Origin: an uncultured Trueperaceae bacterium
GTDB lineage: Bacteria; Deinococcota; Deinococci; Deinococcales; Trueperaceae
Direction of reading: 5' to 3'
DNA: 23,334 nucleotides
Assembly: GCA_937911855.1 (NCBI GenBank)
Contig: CALDPK010000143.1
Coordinates: forward strand, 1 to 23,334
Part shown: piece by piece, positions 1 through 7,524 of the stretch
Numbering within the stretch: position 1 is the first letter of the stretch
Layout of the letters: each line of letters begins with the position of its first letter
Program-made: the position numbers and the translations under genes
Notes under the pieces: model-generated
Database searches by the model: none
Told to the model about the DNA's origin: nothing
Seen by the model: the letters and a program-made list of their open reading frames with translations, nothing else

Positions 1-636
<636 letters not shown>

Positions 637-702
637 ACTTTCTTGCAATCATCTACAATCACAACGGAACTCCATTAACCCAGGCAACTTGTTTATTTTT
701 TC

Positions 703-820
703 TCTTCGTGCTCGAAGCGGCGTGGATCCACCCGATCCCATCCCGAACTCGGTCGTTAAGCACGCCAGCGCCGATGATAGTTGGGGGGTAGCCCCCTGCA
801 AAAGTAGGTCAGTGCGAAGA
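703..820 (+). rRNA. rrf: 5S ribosomal RNA
   Basis: This is a 118-nt gene downstream of 23S. The terminal helix is formed by TCTTCGTG at 703-710 and TGCGAAGA at 813-820. The interior carries the conserved CCCGATCCCATCCCGAACTCGG-type loop around 730-751 and the late AAGTAGGTC-like segment before the closing helix. Ends are inferred from the helix pairing and could move by one or two bases. Confidence 0.93.
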
Positions 821-821
821 G

Positions 822-849
822 TTTATTTTGTCCGGTCCCGGGTTATACT
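822..849 (+). promoter_or_regulatory. Weak candidate promoter before tRNA-fMet
   Basis: TATACT at 844-849 is a good -10 box, 11 nt before the tRNA. The -35 candidate TTTATT at 822-827 is poor (16-nt spacer). The -10 sits in the loop of an inverted repeat, GGTCCC (834-839) and GGGACC (850-855). The tRNA may instead be read from the rrn promoter, with this hairpin acting in processing of the 5S-tRNA spacer. Confidence 0.35.
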
Positions 850-860
850 GGGACCTGTAC

Positions 861-937
<77 letters not shown>

Positions 938-946
938 GAAAATCAG

Positions 947-990
947 AAAGGAGGCGGCCAACGTAATCAAGCGTTGGCCGCCTCCTTTTT
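947..990 (+). terminator. Intrinsic terminator of the rrn/tRNA-fMet operon
   Basis: A perfect 17-bp stem pairs 947-963 with 972-988 around an 8-nt loop. The 3' arm runs into a T tract (984-990). It follows the tRNA CCA end by 9 nt and also separates the operon from the convergent gene at 1017-1394. Confidence 0.93.
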
Positions 991-1016
991 CGTGCACTCA
1001 TTAATCTGTGGTTTTA

Positions 1017-1394
1017 CTAGTCCTCCATCATGCTCCTGAGTTGGCGGGCGGCCTCATCATCAGGTTCGTTGATCGCACACAGCGATCCCAGGATGAGAAA
1101 CGAACCCAGGAAGAACAGGGAATGCACGTAACCACCGACCAGATCGAATAGCGTCGCGAACGCGGCTGCCAGGAAGATCCAGAACGCCAGCCGCGCCCTG
1201 GCTGTGGCTACGCCTGCAGCGACCAGCCCAAGGCCCCCAGCTGCCGCCGGAAACCAGAAATCACCTGACAGGTCCGGATACCTCGTGTACGCCAGCAGGA
1301 GATACGCTCCTCCGACGATTATGCCCAGGCTCTGTGCCACCCGGATGACGGTGCGGCCTCTCCGTTCATCCGGAGTTGAAAACTCTTCTGTCAT
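1017..1394 (-). CDS. Small polytopic membrane protein, unknown function
   Basis: This is a 125-residue protein with about four hydrophobic segments (roughly residues 19-36, 46-64, 68-87 and 90-105), a hydrophilic N-terminus and an acidic C-terminal tail ending in MMED. No family is recognised. The frame is open back to a GTG at 1436 and an ATG at 1412. The ATG at 1394 is preferred because TATCCT lies exactly 6 nt upstream (1401-1406), matching other genes here, and the longer forms have no ribosome binding site. It is a single gene, convergent with the rrn operon and back to back with tRNA-Leu. The reading frame is well supported, the start less so. Confidence 0.72.
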   Translation of the reverse strand: MTEEFSTPDERRGRTVIRVAQSLGIIVGGAYLLLAYTRYPDLSGDFWFPAAAGGLGLVAAGVATARARLAFWIFLAAAFATLFDLVGGYVHSLFFLGSFLILGSLCAINEPDDEAARQLRSMMED

Positions 1395-1400
1395 CAGTAC

Positions 1401-1406
1401 AGGATA
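1401..1406 (-). promoter_or_regulatory. -10 box, leaderless start of the small membrane protein
   Basis: TATCCT on the minus strand lies 6 nt before the ATG at 1394, so transcription would start at or next to the start codon. No convincing -35 was found. Confidence 0.45.
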
Positions 1407-1448
1407 CGCCATGAGTCTGCGGTGGCGTAGTGCCACGCGAGGCGGGAC

Positions 1449-1477
1449 TCGGCAAGGAAGCGGTGGTGCTGTAGAAT
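1449..1477 (+). promoter_or_regulatory. Promoter of tRNA-Leu
   Basis: TCGGCA (1449-1454), a 17-nt spacer and TAGAAT (1472-1477) precede the tRNA by 10 nt. The -35 matches TTGACA at four of six positions and the -10 matches TATAAT at five of six. Confidence 0.65.
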
Positions 1478-1487
1478 CAGTATGTCA

Positions 1488-1575
1488 GCCGGGCTGGCGG
1501 AATGGTAGACGCTGCGGACTTAAAATCCGCTGAGCTGTAAGGCTCGTGCGGGTTCGAGCCCCGCGCCCGGCACCA
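1488..1575 (+). tRNA. tRNA-Leu (UAA)
   Basis: This is an 88-nt class II tRNA with a long variable arm. Acceptor GCCGGGC (1488-1494) pairs with GCCCGGC (1565-1571), followed by A and an encoded CCA. The anticodon stem GCGGA/TCCGC encloses a loop with TAA at 1521-1523. It has its own promoter. Its end is only 11 nt from the stop codon of the convergent glpK. Confidence 0.96.
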
Positions 1576-1586
1576 CATCAATCAGC

Positions 1587-3083
1587 TCAGGCAGTCCAGC
1601 CTCTGGAACGGGAAACCGCTTCAGCCCAGCGGGCCCGCCAGATCTCCCTGTCATCGTCGCTTATCGACGGTTCGAATACGGCGTCCGCCTGCCAGAGCTC
1701 GCCGATCTGCTCGACCGAGCTGTAAACTACGTGGCCCAGACCGGCCATGAACGCTGCTCCGAAAGCAGTGCTCTCCATCCGGCTCGTGCGTATGACCGGC
1801 ACCCCCAGGGCGTCAGCCTGCAGTTGCAGCAGCAGATCACTCTGAGCGGCACCGCCGTCCACCCGCAGTTCTGGCAGGGGCAGGCCGCCTTCGTCCAGGA
1901 ACGCGTTGAAGACATCCGCAACCTGCAGGGCAATGCCTTCCAGAACCGCACGGGCAAGGTGACCGCCTGTAGTGCCCCGGGAGATTCCGGTAAGGGTACC
2001 GCGCGCGTGCGGATCCCAGTACGGCGCTCCCAGTCCGGTGAAGGCGGGCACCATATAGACGTCGCCGTTGTCCGGCACCGTTGCGGCCAGCTGGTTGATG
2101 TCTGCAGCTGTTTCTATAAGTTTCAGTCCGTCCCTGAGCCACTGCACGGCGGCACCGGCCGTGAAGACAGAACCTTCCAGCGCATAGACAGCTGGCTCGT
2201 CACCGAGCTGCCAGGCGATGGTGCCGAGCAGCCCGTTACCTGGAACCTGCCTGAGCGTGCCGGTGTTCTGCAGCATGAAGCAGCCGGTGCCGTACGTGTT
2301 CTTGCTCATCCCGGGCTGGAAGCATGCCTGACCGAATGTAGCCGCATGTTGGTCGCCAGCCATGGCCAGAACCGGAATCTCGGCTCCAAAGTGCAAGGCT
2401 GCTGCAACGCCAAACTCAGCCACCGAAGGTTTAACGTCCGGCAGCAGGCTCTCAGGAATGCCGAACGCCTCAAGGAGTTCAGGTGACCATTTCAGTCCGG
2501 CGGTGTCGAAGAGCATGGTGCGGCTGGCATTGGTGACGTCGGTAGCATGAACCGCGCCGCCGGTGAGCCGGTGAAGCAGCCAGGTGTCGACGGTCCCGAA
2601 AGCCAGTCGACCCTGATCGGCTGCCTTGCGTAGCGCCGCATCGTTATCCAGAAGCCAGCGCAGTTTGCTGGCGGAGAAATACGCGTCCGGCTGCAGGCCG
2701 GTGAGTTCACGGATGCGGTCCGTGTGGCCCGCCCTGATCCATGAGTCGATGATCCCGGCGCTGCGGCGATCCTGCCATACCAGCGCACGGCTGACAGGCT
2801 TTCCGGTCGTACGGTCCCACAGCAGCGTGGTTTCGCGCTGATTGGTTATGCCGATGGCGGCCACATCGCTGGCTTCGCAGCCGGCTTCCTGCAGCGCGAT
2901 GCGGGCTGCCTGCAGCTGGCCATTCCAGATGTCTTCGGGTTCCTGTTCGATCCAGCCTGATGCCGGATAATGCGCGGGCAGCTCGACCTGACCGATGCCG
3001 ACCTGCTGTCCGTCCGGGCGTACGATCATGGCCCGGGAGCTGGTGGTGCCCTGGTCCAGGGCGAGTATCAGCTCAGCTGCCAA
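1587..3083 (-). CDS. glpK: Glycerol kinase
   Basis: This is a FGGY-family kinase that phosphorylates glycerol to sn-glycerol-3-phosphate with ATP in the cytoplasm. It has 498 residues, the usual length. The N-terminal phosphate-binding motif DQGTTSSR is at 10-17. Glycerol contacts known from E. coli GlpK are visible as NQRET (81-85), Y135 and D244 in AGDQHAATFGQ. KNTYGTGCF follows at 261-269. The start is an unusual TTG at 3081-3083, because no ATG occurs until residue 19, inside the domain. The start lies 11 nt inside the upstream SpeD-like gene, with GAGG at 3093-3096, so translation is probably coupled. No glpF or glpD is beside it. It ends 11 nt from tRNA-Leu with no visible terminator. 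Confidence 0.97.
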   Translation of the reverse strand: MAAELILALDQGTTSSRAMIVRPDGQQVGIGQVELPAHYPASGWIEQEPEDIWNGQLQAARIALQEAGCEASDVAAIGITNQRETTLLWDRTTGKPVSRALVWQDRRSAGIIDSWIRAGHTDRIRELTGLQPDAYFSASKLRWLLDNDAALRKAADQGRLAFGTVDTWLLHRLTGGAVHATDVTNASRTMLFDTAGLKWSPELLEAFGIPESLLPDVKPSVAEFGVAAALHFGAEIPVLAMAGDQHAATFGQACFQPGMSKNTYGTGCFMLQNTGTLRQVPGNGLLGTIAWQLGDEPAVYALEGSVFTAGAAVQWLRDGLKLIETAADINQLAATVPDNGDVYMVPAFTGLGAPYWDPHARGTLTGISRGTTGGHLARAVLEGIALQVADVFNAFLDEGGLPLPELRVDGGAAQSDLLLQLQADALGVPVIRTSRMESTAFGAAFMAGLGHVVYSSVEQIGELWQADAVFEPSISDDDREIWRARWAEAVSRSRGWTA

Positions 3084-3516
3084 TTTTCAGAGCCTCGAAG
3101 CGCGCCCGGGCGTAGCTGCGGTCCCCGGCCAGCACTCTTCTGGCATGCTGTTCGTCATGCCGGGCGATCTTGCTGACGGTGCTTATCTGGCCGTCGAAAC
3201 GGCTGGACTCAAGGTGACGTCTGAAGCGTTCCATGAGCGGTGACAGGCCGACGTCTCGCCTCGTGAACACCCGGAAGTGCGCCATGCGGGATTCGGGGAA
3301 GAAGTGAAGGTAGAACTGGGATTCACTGCACAGCAGGGCTGCGCTGCTGCCGTCAGCATCGGTGAACTCCGCTGACAGCCGGCCTTCATCCCCCGTCTCT
3401 ATCTCGGAAGCGAGGTCATCAAGAAGCTCGAGCATGAGCCTGGTATCCAGAAGCCGGTGACTCGCTGCCTGATAGATGTCAACGGTAAGTTGTGTTCCGT
3501 ATCCCAGGTATTCCAC
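3073..3516 (-). CDS. SpeD-like (S-adenosylmethionine decarboxylase-related) protein
   Basis: This 147-residue protein aligns by eye with the bacterial AdoMet decarboxylase proenzyme. The N-terminal TQLTVDIYQA (8-17) corresponds to the family's HLLVDLYGC strand. SESQFYLHFFPE (64-75) corresponds to ESHISIHTWPE, and FRVFTRR (81-87) to DVFTCG. The self-cleavage pair Glu65-Ser66 and His71 (like His68 of the T. maritima enzyme) are kept. The catalytic Cys83 equivalent is Arg86, and the residue after the Ser is Gln instead of His. It may therefore be a non-canonical or inactive homologue. The start is GTG with TAACCT 6 nt upstream. It overlaps glpK by 11 nt and no polyamine gene is near. The fold assignment is an inference from motifs. 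Confidence 0.72.
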   Translation of the reverse strand: MEYLGYGTQLTVDIYQAASHRLLDTRLMLELLDDLASEIETGDEGRLSAEFTDADGSSAALLCSESQFYLHFFPESRMAHFRVFTRRDVGLSPLMERFRRHLESSRFDGQISTVSKIARHDEQHARRVLAGDRSYARARFEALKIGS

Positions 3517-3522
3517 GGCTAC

Positions 3523-3528
3523 AGGTTA
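3523..3528 (-). promoter_or_regulatory. -10 box for the SpeD-like/glpK pair
   Basis: TAACCT on the minus strand is 6 nt before the GTG start at 3516, in the 40-nt gap after the solute-binding protein gene. It implies a leaderless transcript carrying both genes. Confidence 0.4.
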
Positions 3529-3556
3529 CCAGAGCACCGGCAGGCGGCTGAGTGAA

Positions 3557-4777
3557 TCATTCGCTTTCAGCTTCCCTTATCACCTGGTCAAGCAGCTCGG
3601 CCAGCTGGCTTTCGCTCAGGATCTGCCCGTCGAGCTGCTGCAGGAAGCGGCCCACCGGCTGCCACAGGTCCGCCATGCCGGCGTAAGTAGGGGTTGCCTC
3701 GGCAAAGCGCAGAGCCATACCGAAACCGTGCAGGATGACGTCGTCCTCAAGCGCATCGACCGCGCGGATCGACGACGGGATCCGGCCGGCCTGTTCGGCC
3801 AGGCGCAGCTGAGCTTCCGAGCGGACCAGCCACTTGGCCAGGTTCGCAGCATCAGTGCGGTTAGGCGTGTCAGCAGTTATCAGCACTCCGTAGACCGTCA
3901 TGAACCCCGCGAACGGCACTCCCGCCTGCAGCGGTGGTATCGGCATGATCATGACCGGCACACCAGTCTCGAAGTAGCGGCTGACAGCCCACGGTCCGTT
4001 GAACGTGTACGCAAGCCGGCCACTTGCGAACAGCTCATGCGCCTGCTCGTAAGTGGTGCTCTGCGGGATCAGTTCCAGTTCGAAGCGCAGGCGCTGCAGT
4101 TCAGTCGCGGCACGCACTCCAGCGTCGGAGTTGAGTGCCAGCCGTGGCGGGTCACCCTCATACAGGCTGGCCCCGTGCCCCCTGAACCAGGCGTAGGCGA
4201 AATAGAAGTTGCCGAAATCGAAGCGGAAACCGGAACCTGCACCCTCCTCAACCTGCCGGGCACTGGCGATGAAAGCTGCATACGAAGGCGGCAGTCGGGT
4301 CACGAGGTCGGTGTTTACGATGAGGGCCGGCCCGTCAAGTGTCAGTGGCAGGCCCAGCAGCTGGCCGTTGCGGTTGAAGGCGCTGGAGGCGCTGTCAGGC
4401 AGGTCCGTCAGGTATTCAGCTGTGGCGTAACCGCTGACGTCCAGCAACAGACCGCCGTCGACCAGTTCGTCGATATCGTCGTGAGGAATGCCTACGAGCA
4501 CGTCGGCAACCCTGCCGGTCTCCTCAGCCAGAACAACCTGACGGCGCAATTCCCCCAGCGTGAACTGCTCTATCTCTACTGAGCGCAGGCTGGCGCGTCC
4601 GAATGCGTCCAGTTCAGCTTCCAACCAGGCGAGTGATGCCCCACCCCAGGTGGTCCAGACCAGAACATCAGCAGGAGCGTCCGGCGCTTCCGCCTGGCCG
4701 ACCCTGACCGGTTCCGGGGCAGCCCCACCAACCGAGATCAGCAGGAGCAGGCAGCAGACGCGCAGATGACGGATCAT
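3557..4777 (-). CDS. Extracellular solute-binding protein (ABC sugar type, family 1)
   Basis: This 406-residue protein has an export signal (positive start, hydrophobic core to about residue 19), then a MalE/UgpB-like fold. Recognisable segments are VLVWTTWGG near the mature N-terminus, a GQLLGLPLTLDGPALIVNTD hinge block, FASGRLAYTFNGPWAVSRYF, and a C-terminal helical region. The ligand would be a sugar, oligosaccharide or glycerol-3-phosphate, and the sequence does not decide which. No clear lipobox cysteine is seen, unlike the two lipoproteins in this window. No permease or ATPase gene lies beside it, so it must work with a transporter encoded elsewhere or has another role. It starts 10 nt after dprA and is followed by the SpeD-like/glpK pair. 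Confidence 0.85.
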   Translation of the reverse strand: MIRHLRVCCLLLLISVGGAAPEPVRVGQAEAPDAPADVLVWTTWGGASLAWLEAELDAFGRASLRSVEIEQFTLGELRRQVVLAEETGRVADVLVGIPHDDIDELVDGGLLLDVSGYATAEYLTDLPDSASSAFNRNGQLLGLPLTLDGPALIVNTDLVTRLPPSYAAFIASARQVEEGAGSGFRFDFGNFYFAYAWFRGHGASLYEGDPPRLALNSDAGVRAATELQRLRFELELIPQSTTYEQAHELFASGRLAYTFNGPWAVSRYFETGVPVMIMPIPPLQAGVPFAGFMTVYGVLITADTPNRTDAANLAKWLVRSEAQLRLAEQAGRIPSSIRAVDALEDDVILHGFGMALRFAEATPTYAGMADLWQPVGRFLQQLDGQILSESQLAELLDQVIREAESE

Positions 4778-4784
4778 TGCGTTC

Positions 4785-4790
4785 AGTCTA
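4785..4790 (-). promoter_or_regulatory. -10 box for the solute-binding protein gene
   Basis: TAGACT on the minus strand lies 7 nt before the ATG at 4777 and overlaps the dprA stop codon (4788-4790). The gene may have its own leaderless transcript besides read-through from dprA. Confidence 0.4.
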
Positions 4791-5930
4791 ACGGACGTCC
4801 GTCCGGCGGGGAAGTTCAGTCACCAGGTTCAGGTTGCCTGCCGAATCCTCATGCACGATCCGGTGCATCTTCAGCAGGTTGATGCTGCCAAGCAGTACAG
4901 GCACCTGGTCGGTGAGGCCGAGAAGTTCAGGCAGGCGGTCTGTCCGGCACGGCAGATGCTCGGCCATGAGCTCGGCCAGCCTGAGCAGCTCGGCTCCCGG
5001 CCCGGCAGGGACCCACTGCTGAACCACACCGGGAAAGTACGGGAGGACGTCGCCACTGTTCCTGAAGATCTTCACGTTCTGGTGAGCGAGCAGGTCCAGC
5101 CCGCCCGCCGTCGCCTGGTCACCGGGCCTGCCGGGCATCACGAAAACGCTGCGGTCCAGTTCGAGCGCAGCCTCACCGGTCAGCGTCGAACCCGAACCGA
5201 GTTCAGCCTCCAGGATGATCACGACAACGGCGAGTGCGGCAATGATGCGGTTGCGGTTCGGAAAAGCCCAGCGCCGGACGGGCGTGCCCGGCGGGTACTC
5301 GCTAACGACGGCTCCGCCGCCCGCTACGATGCGCCGTCCCAGCTGGGCATTCGAACGCGGCGTGAACTGATCGACGCCTGAGGCCAGGACGGCTACCGTG
5401 CGTCCCGCGGCGTCCAGGGCGCCCTGATGCACGGCGGCGTCCGTCCCGATGGCAAGTCCGGAGACGACTGTCAGCCCGGCTGCCGCCAGCTCCTCAGCTG
5501 ACCGCCGTGCGAAGCGCGCCCCCAGCTGGGTCACCTTTCGGCTGCCGACCATCGCGACCCAGCCCGCATGTTCCTGCAGTGCTTCCTCGCTGCCCTTCAG
5601 GTACAGAACCGGCGGTGGTTCTTCAAGGTCCAGGAGGCGGGGCGGGTACTGCGCTGTACCCCGGAAGACGATGGCGATGCCTGCCAGGTGGCACTGCTCC
5701 GCAACGAGTCCGGACTGCTGCAAGGCTACGCCGCTACGCAGCTCCTGAGCAGCCTGACCGTGCCGGGACCAGCCCGGCAGCCCTTCGGGCCGCCCGTCGC
5801 TAAGAGCGGCAAGAACCTTATCAGCCTGACTGTCCCCGGCCAGCAGCGCGGCCACAGTCTGCTCGCGGGCAGTGGCACCCAGGCCCTGCACGGTCGCGAG
5901 AAGAAGAAGGGCTGCCTGGAGGTCGTCCAT
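4788..5930 (-). CDS. dprA: DNA-processing protein DprA
   Basis: DprA loads RecA on incoming single-stranded DNA during natural transformation. The protein has 380 residues. An N-terminal helix-hairpin-helix-like region (about 8-30) is followed by the Rossmann-like core: MVGSRKVT (127-134), SGLAIGTDAAVHQGAL (157-172), VLASGVDQFTPRSN (181-194), FPNRNRII (223-230), then GSGSTLTGEAA and VFVMPG (262-267). A C-terminal winged-helix-like segment covers about 310-375. The core motifs of the family are all present. The start ATG has TAATGT 6 nt upstream. It lies between cysS and a solute-binding protein on the same strand, with no other competence gene in view. Confidence 0.95.
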   Translation of the reverse strand: MDDLQAALLLLATVQGLGATAREQTVAALLAGDSQADKVLAALSDGRPEGLPGWSRHGQAAQELRSGVALQQSGLVAEQCHLAGIAIVFRGTAQYPPRLLDLEEPPPVLYLKGSEEALQEHAGWVAMVGSRKVTQLGARFARRSAEELAAAGLTVVSGLAIGTDAAVHQGALDAAGRTVAVLASGVDQFTPRSNAQLGRRIVAGGGAVVSEYPPGTPVRRWAFPNRNRIIAALAVVVIILEAELGSGSTLTGEAALELDRSVFVMPGRPGDQATAGGLDLLAHQNVKIFRNSGDVLPYFPGVVQQWVPAGPGAELLRLAELMAEHLPCRTDRLPELLGLTDQVPVLLGSINLLKMHRIVHEDSAGNLNLVTELPRRTDVR

Positions 5931-5936
5931 GCAGCC

Positions 5937-5942
5937 ACATTA
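5937..5942 (-). promoter_or_regulatory. -10 box for dprA
   Basis: TAATGT on the minus strand, 6 nt before the ATG at 5930. It is downstream of the hairpin at 5975-6007, so dprA can be transcribed separately from cysS. Confidence 0.4.
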
Positions 5943-5974
5943 GTCGCGTCCTTCAGGTTGTGCTGAGCCTGCCT

Positions 5975-6007
5975 GGGTAATTGCCGGGAAAGTGCCGGCA
6001 ATAACCC
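5975..6007 (-). terminator. Hairpin between cysS and dprA, possible terminator
   Basis: An inverted repeat pairs 5975-5978 with 6004-6007 and 5980-5987 with 5995-6002, with one mismatch and a 7-nt loop. It lies 12 nt after the cysS stop codon. There is no clear T run after it, so termination could be weak or factor-dependent. Confidence 0.5.
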
Positions 6008-6019
6008 CGCATGTTCAGG

Positions 6020-7456
6020 TCAGCCGAACTTCCAGCGGCTACCCTCAGCCGTGTCCTCGATCACGATGCCGAGTTCCGCGAGCCGGTCGCGGATGCGGTC
6101 CGAGGATTCAAAGTCACGGTTCAGCCGTGCAACCTTGCGCTGCTCCATGAGGAGGTCCAGTGTGCCTGCAAGAACCGCATCTTCATTCCCTCCACCCGAC
6201 CTTGCGTCACCGGCGAGGCCGAGCACGTCGATGAGCGTGGTACTCAGGAACGCCTGACTGGCCAGGAGGAACGACTCGTCAGCTTCACCTGCTGCCACGA
6301 GCCGGTTGATCTCCCTGACCGCGTCGAACAGCGCGGCCAGCGCCTGAGGGGTGTTGAGGTCATCGTTCATCGCTTCGGTGAAGCGTTCACGGAAAGGATC
6401 CACAAGCGGATGGCGTGCCTCAGCATCAGGTTCCGGGACCCGACTGTTCACGTCGCGCAGTGTCTCCTGCAGTCGCCGCAGCCCCTGGGTGGCGGCCTCG
6501 AGCCCTTCCCGGGTGAAGTCGACGACACTGCGGTAATGCGCACGGAGCAGGTAGAAGCGCACGGAGACACCGTCGTACTGGTCGAACAGGTCGGCAAGCG
6601 TGACGAAATGATCCCGCGACTTCGACATCTTCTCGCTTTCGAGCGTGATCATGTTGAAGTGCATCCAGTAGCGCGCGAAGGGCTTGCCGGCACCGTGTGC
6701 CTGAGCGATCTCCGCCTCGTGGTGCGGGAACACCAGGTCGAGCCCGCCGCCGTGGATATCGAACTCTTCGCCCAGGTACTTGATGCTCATGGCGGTGCAC
6801 TCAATGTGCCAGCCGGGGTAACCGCGGCCCCAGGGACTGGGCCACTGCATGATGTGACCGCCTTCAGCCCGCTTCCACAGCGCGAAGTCACGCGGGTTGC
6901 GTTTCTCGGAGCGGACTGCCACGCGGGCACCCGCTTCCTGTTCTTCGGCGTCCCGGCCCGACAGCTGCCCGTACCCGTCGAAGGCACTCACGTCGAAATA
7001 GACGCTGCCATCAGTCTCGTAGGCCATGCCGCGGTCCATCAGCTCTACGATCAGTTCGATCTGTTCGGTGATATGGCCGCTGGCCCGGGGCGTCACGTCA
7101 GGACGGCGTACGTTCAGGGCGTTCATCGCGTCCTGGTAAGCCCAGAAGTACTTGTCGGCCAGTTCCATTGGTTCGAGGCGCTCGAGGGCCGCCCGCCTGA
7201 CCAGCTTGTCCTCGCCTTCATCCGCGTCATCGACCAGGTGACCGACGTCGGTGATATTGGACACGAGCCGCACGTGCATGCCCTGCAGCTCGAGCCAGCG
7301 CTTGAGCACGTCAAACAACACCGGCGCCCGGGCATGGCCCAGGTGAGGTTCCGAGTAGACGGTGGGACCGCAGTAATAGATGCCCACGTGCCCGGGAACC
7401 ACAGACCTGAACTCTTCCTTGCTCCGACTCAGGGTGTTGTAAAGCATGAGCGCCAT
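6020..7456 (-). CDS. cysS: Cysteinyl-tRNA synthetase
   Basis: This class I aminoacyl-tRNA synthetase charges tRNA-Cys with cysteine in the cytoplasm. It has 478 residues, near the usual 460-480. The HIGH motif appears as HLGHAR (38-43) and KMSKS is at 276-280. The zinc ligands that select cysteine are visible: Cys29 in YYCGPTVY, Cys220 in WHIECTAMS, His245 in FPHHEAE and Glu249. The C-terminal tRNA-binding region is complete. The ATG at 7456 is used, with TAGATT 9 nt upstream; an ATG three codons later is a possible alternative. It is divergent from the yigZ-like gene and upstream of dprA. Its tRNA-Cys substrate is encoded at 22807-22881. Confidence 0.98.
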   Translation of the reverse strand: MALMLYNTLSRSKEEFRSVVPGHVGIYYCGPTVYSEPHLGHARAPVLFDVLKRWLELQGMHVRLVSNITDVGHLVDDADEGEDKLVRRAALERLEPMELADKYFWAYQDAMNALNVRRPDVTPRASGHITEQIELIVELMDRGMAYETDGSVYFDVSAFDGYGQLSGRDAEEQEAGARVAVRSEKRNPRDFALWKRAEGGHIMQWPSPWGRGYPGWHIECTAMSIKYLGEEFDIHGGGLDLVFPHHEAEIAQAHGAGKPFARYWMHFNMITLESEKMSKSRDHFVTLADLFDQYDGVSVRFYLLRAHYRSVVDFTREGLEAATQGLRRLQETLRDVNSRVPEPDAEARHPLVDPFRERFTEAMNDDLNTPQALAALFDAVREINRLVAAGEADESFLLASQAFLSTTLIDVLGLAGDARSGGGNEDAVLAGTLDLLMEQRKVARLNRDFESSDRIRDRLAELGIVIEDTAEGSRWKFG

Positions 7457-7465
7457 AAGAACGAC

Positions 7466-7471
7466 AATCTA
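7466..7471 (-). promoter_or_regulatory. -10 box for cysS
   Basis: TAGATT on the minus strand, 9 nt before the cysS ATG, in the 68-nt divergent gap shared with the YigZ-family gene. The -35 is not clear. Confidence 0.4.
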
Positions 7472-7511
7472 TCATCTTGAGTGCAATTCCCATGCAGCGT
7501 GCCTTGGGTGT

Positions 7512-7517
7512 CACAAT
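7512..7517 (+). promoter_or_regulatory. -10 box deciding the start of the YigZ-family gene
   Basis: CACAAT is 7 nt before the ATG at 7525. It favours this start over upstream TTG 7477, ATG 7492 and ATG 7516, none of which has a ribosome binding site. Confidence 0.4.
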
Positions 7518-7524
7518 GCAGTGG

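Noticed and set aside
3476..7480. Long plus-strand open frames opposite the solute-binding protein and cysS (3476-4582, 6011-7480)
   Set aside because: They are antisense to clear genes, have no domains and low-complexity composition, and arise from GC-rich third positions.
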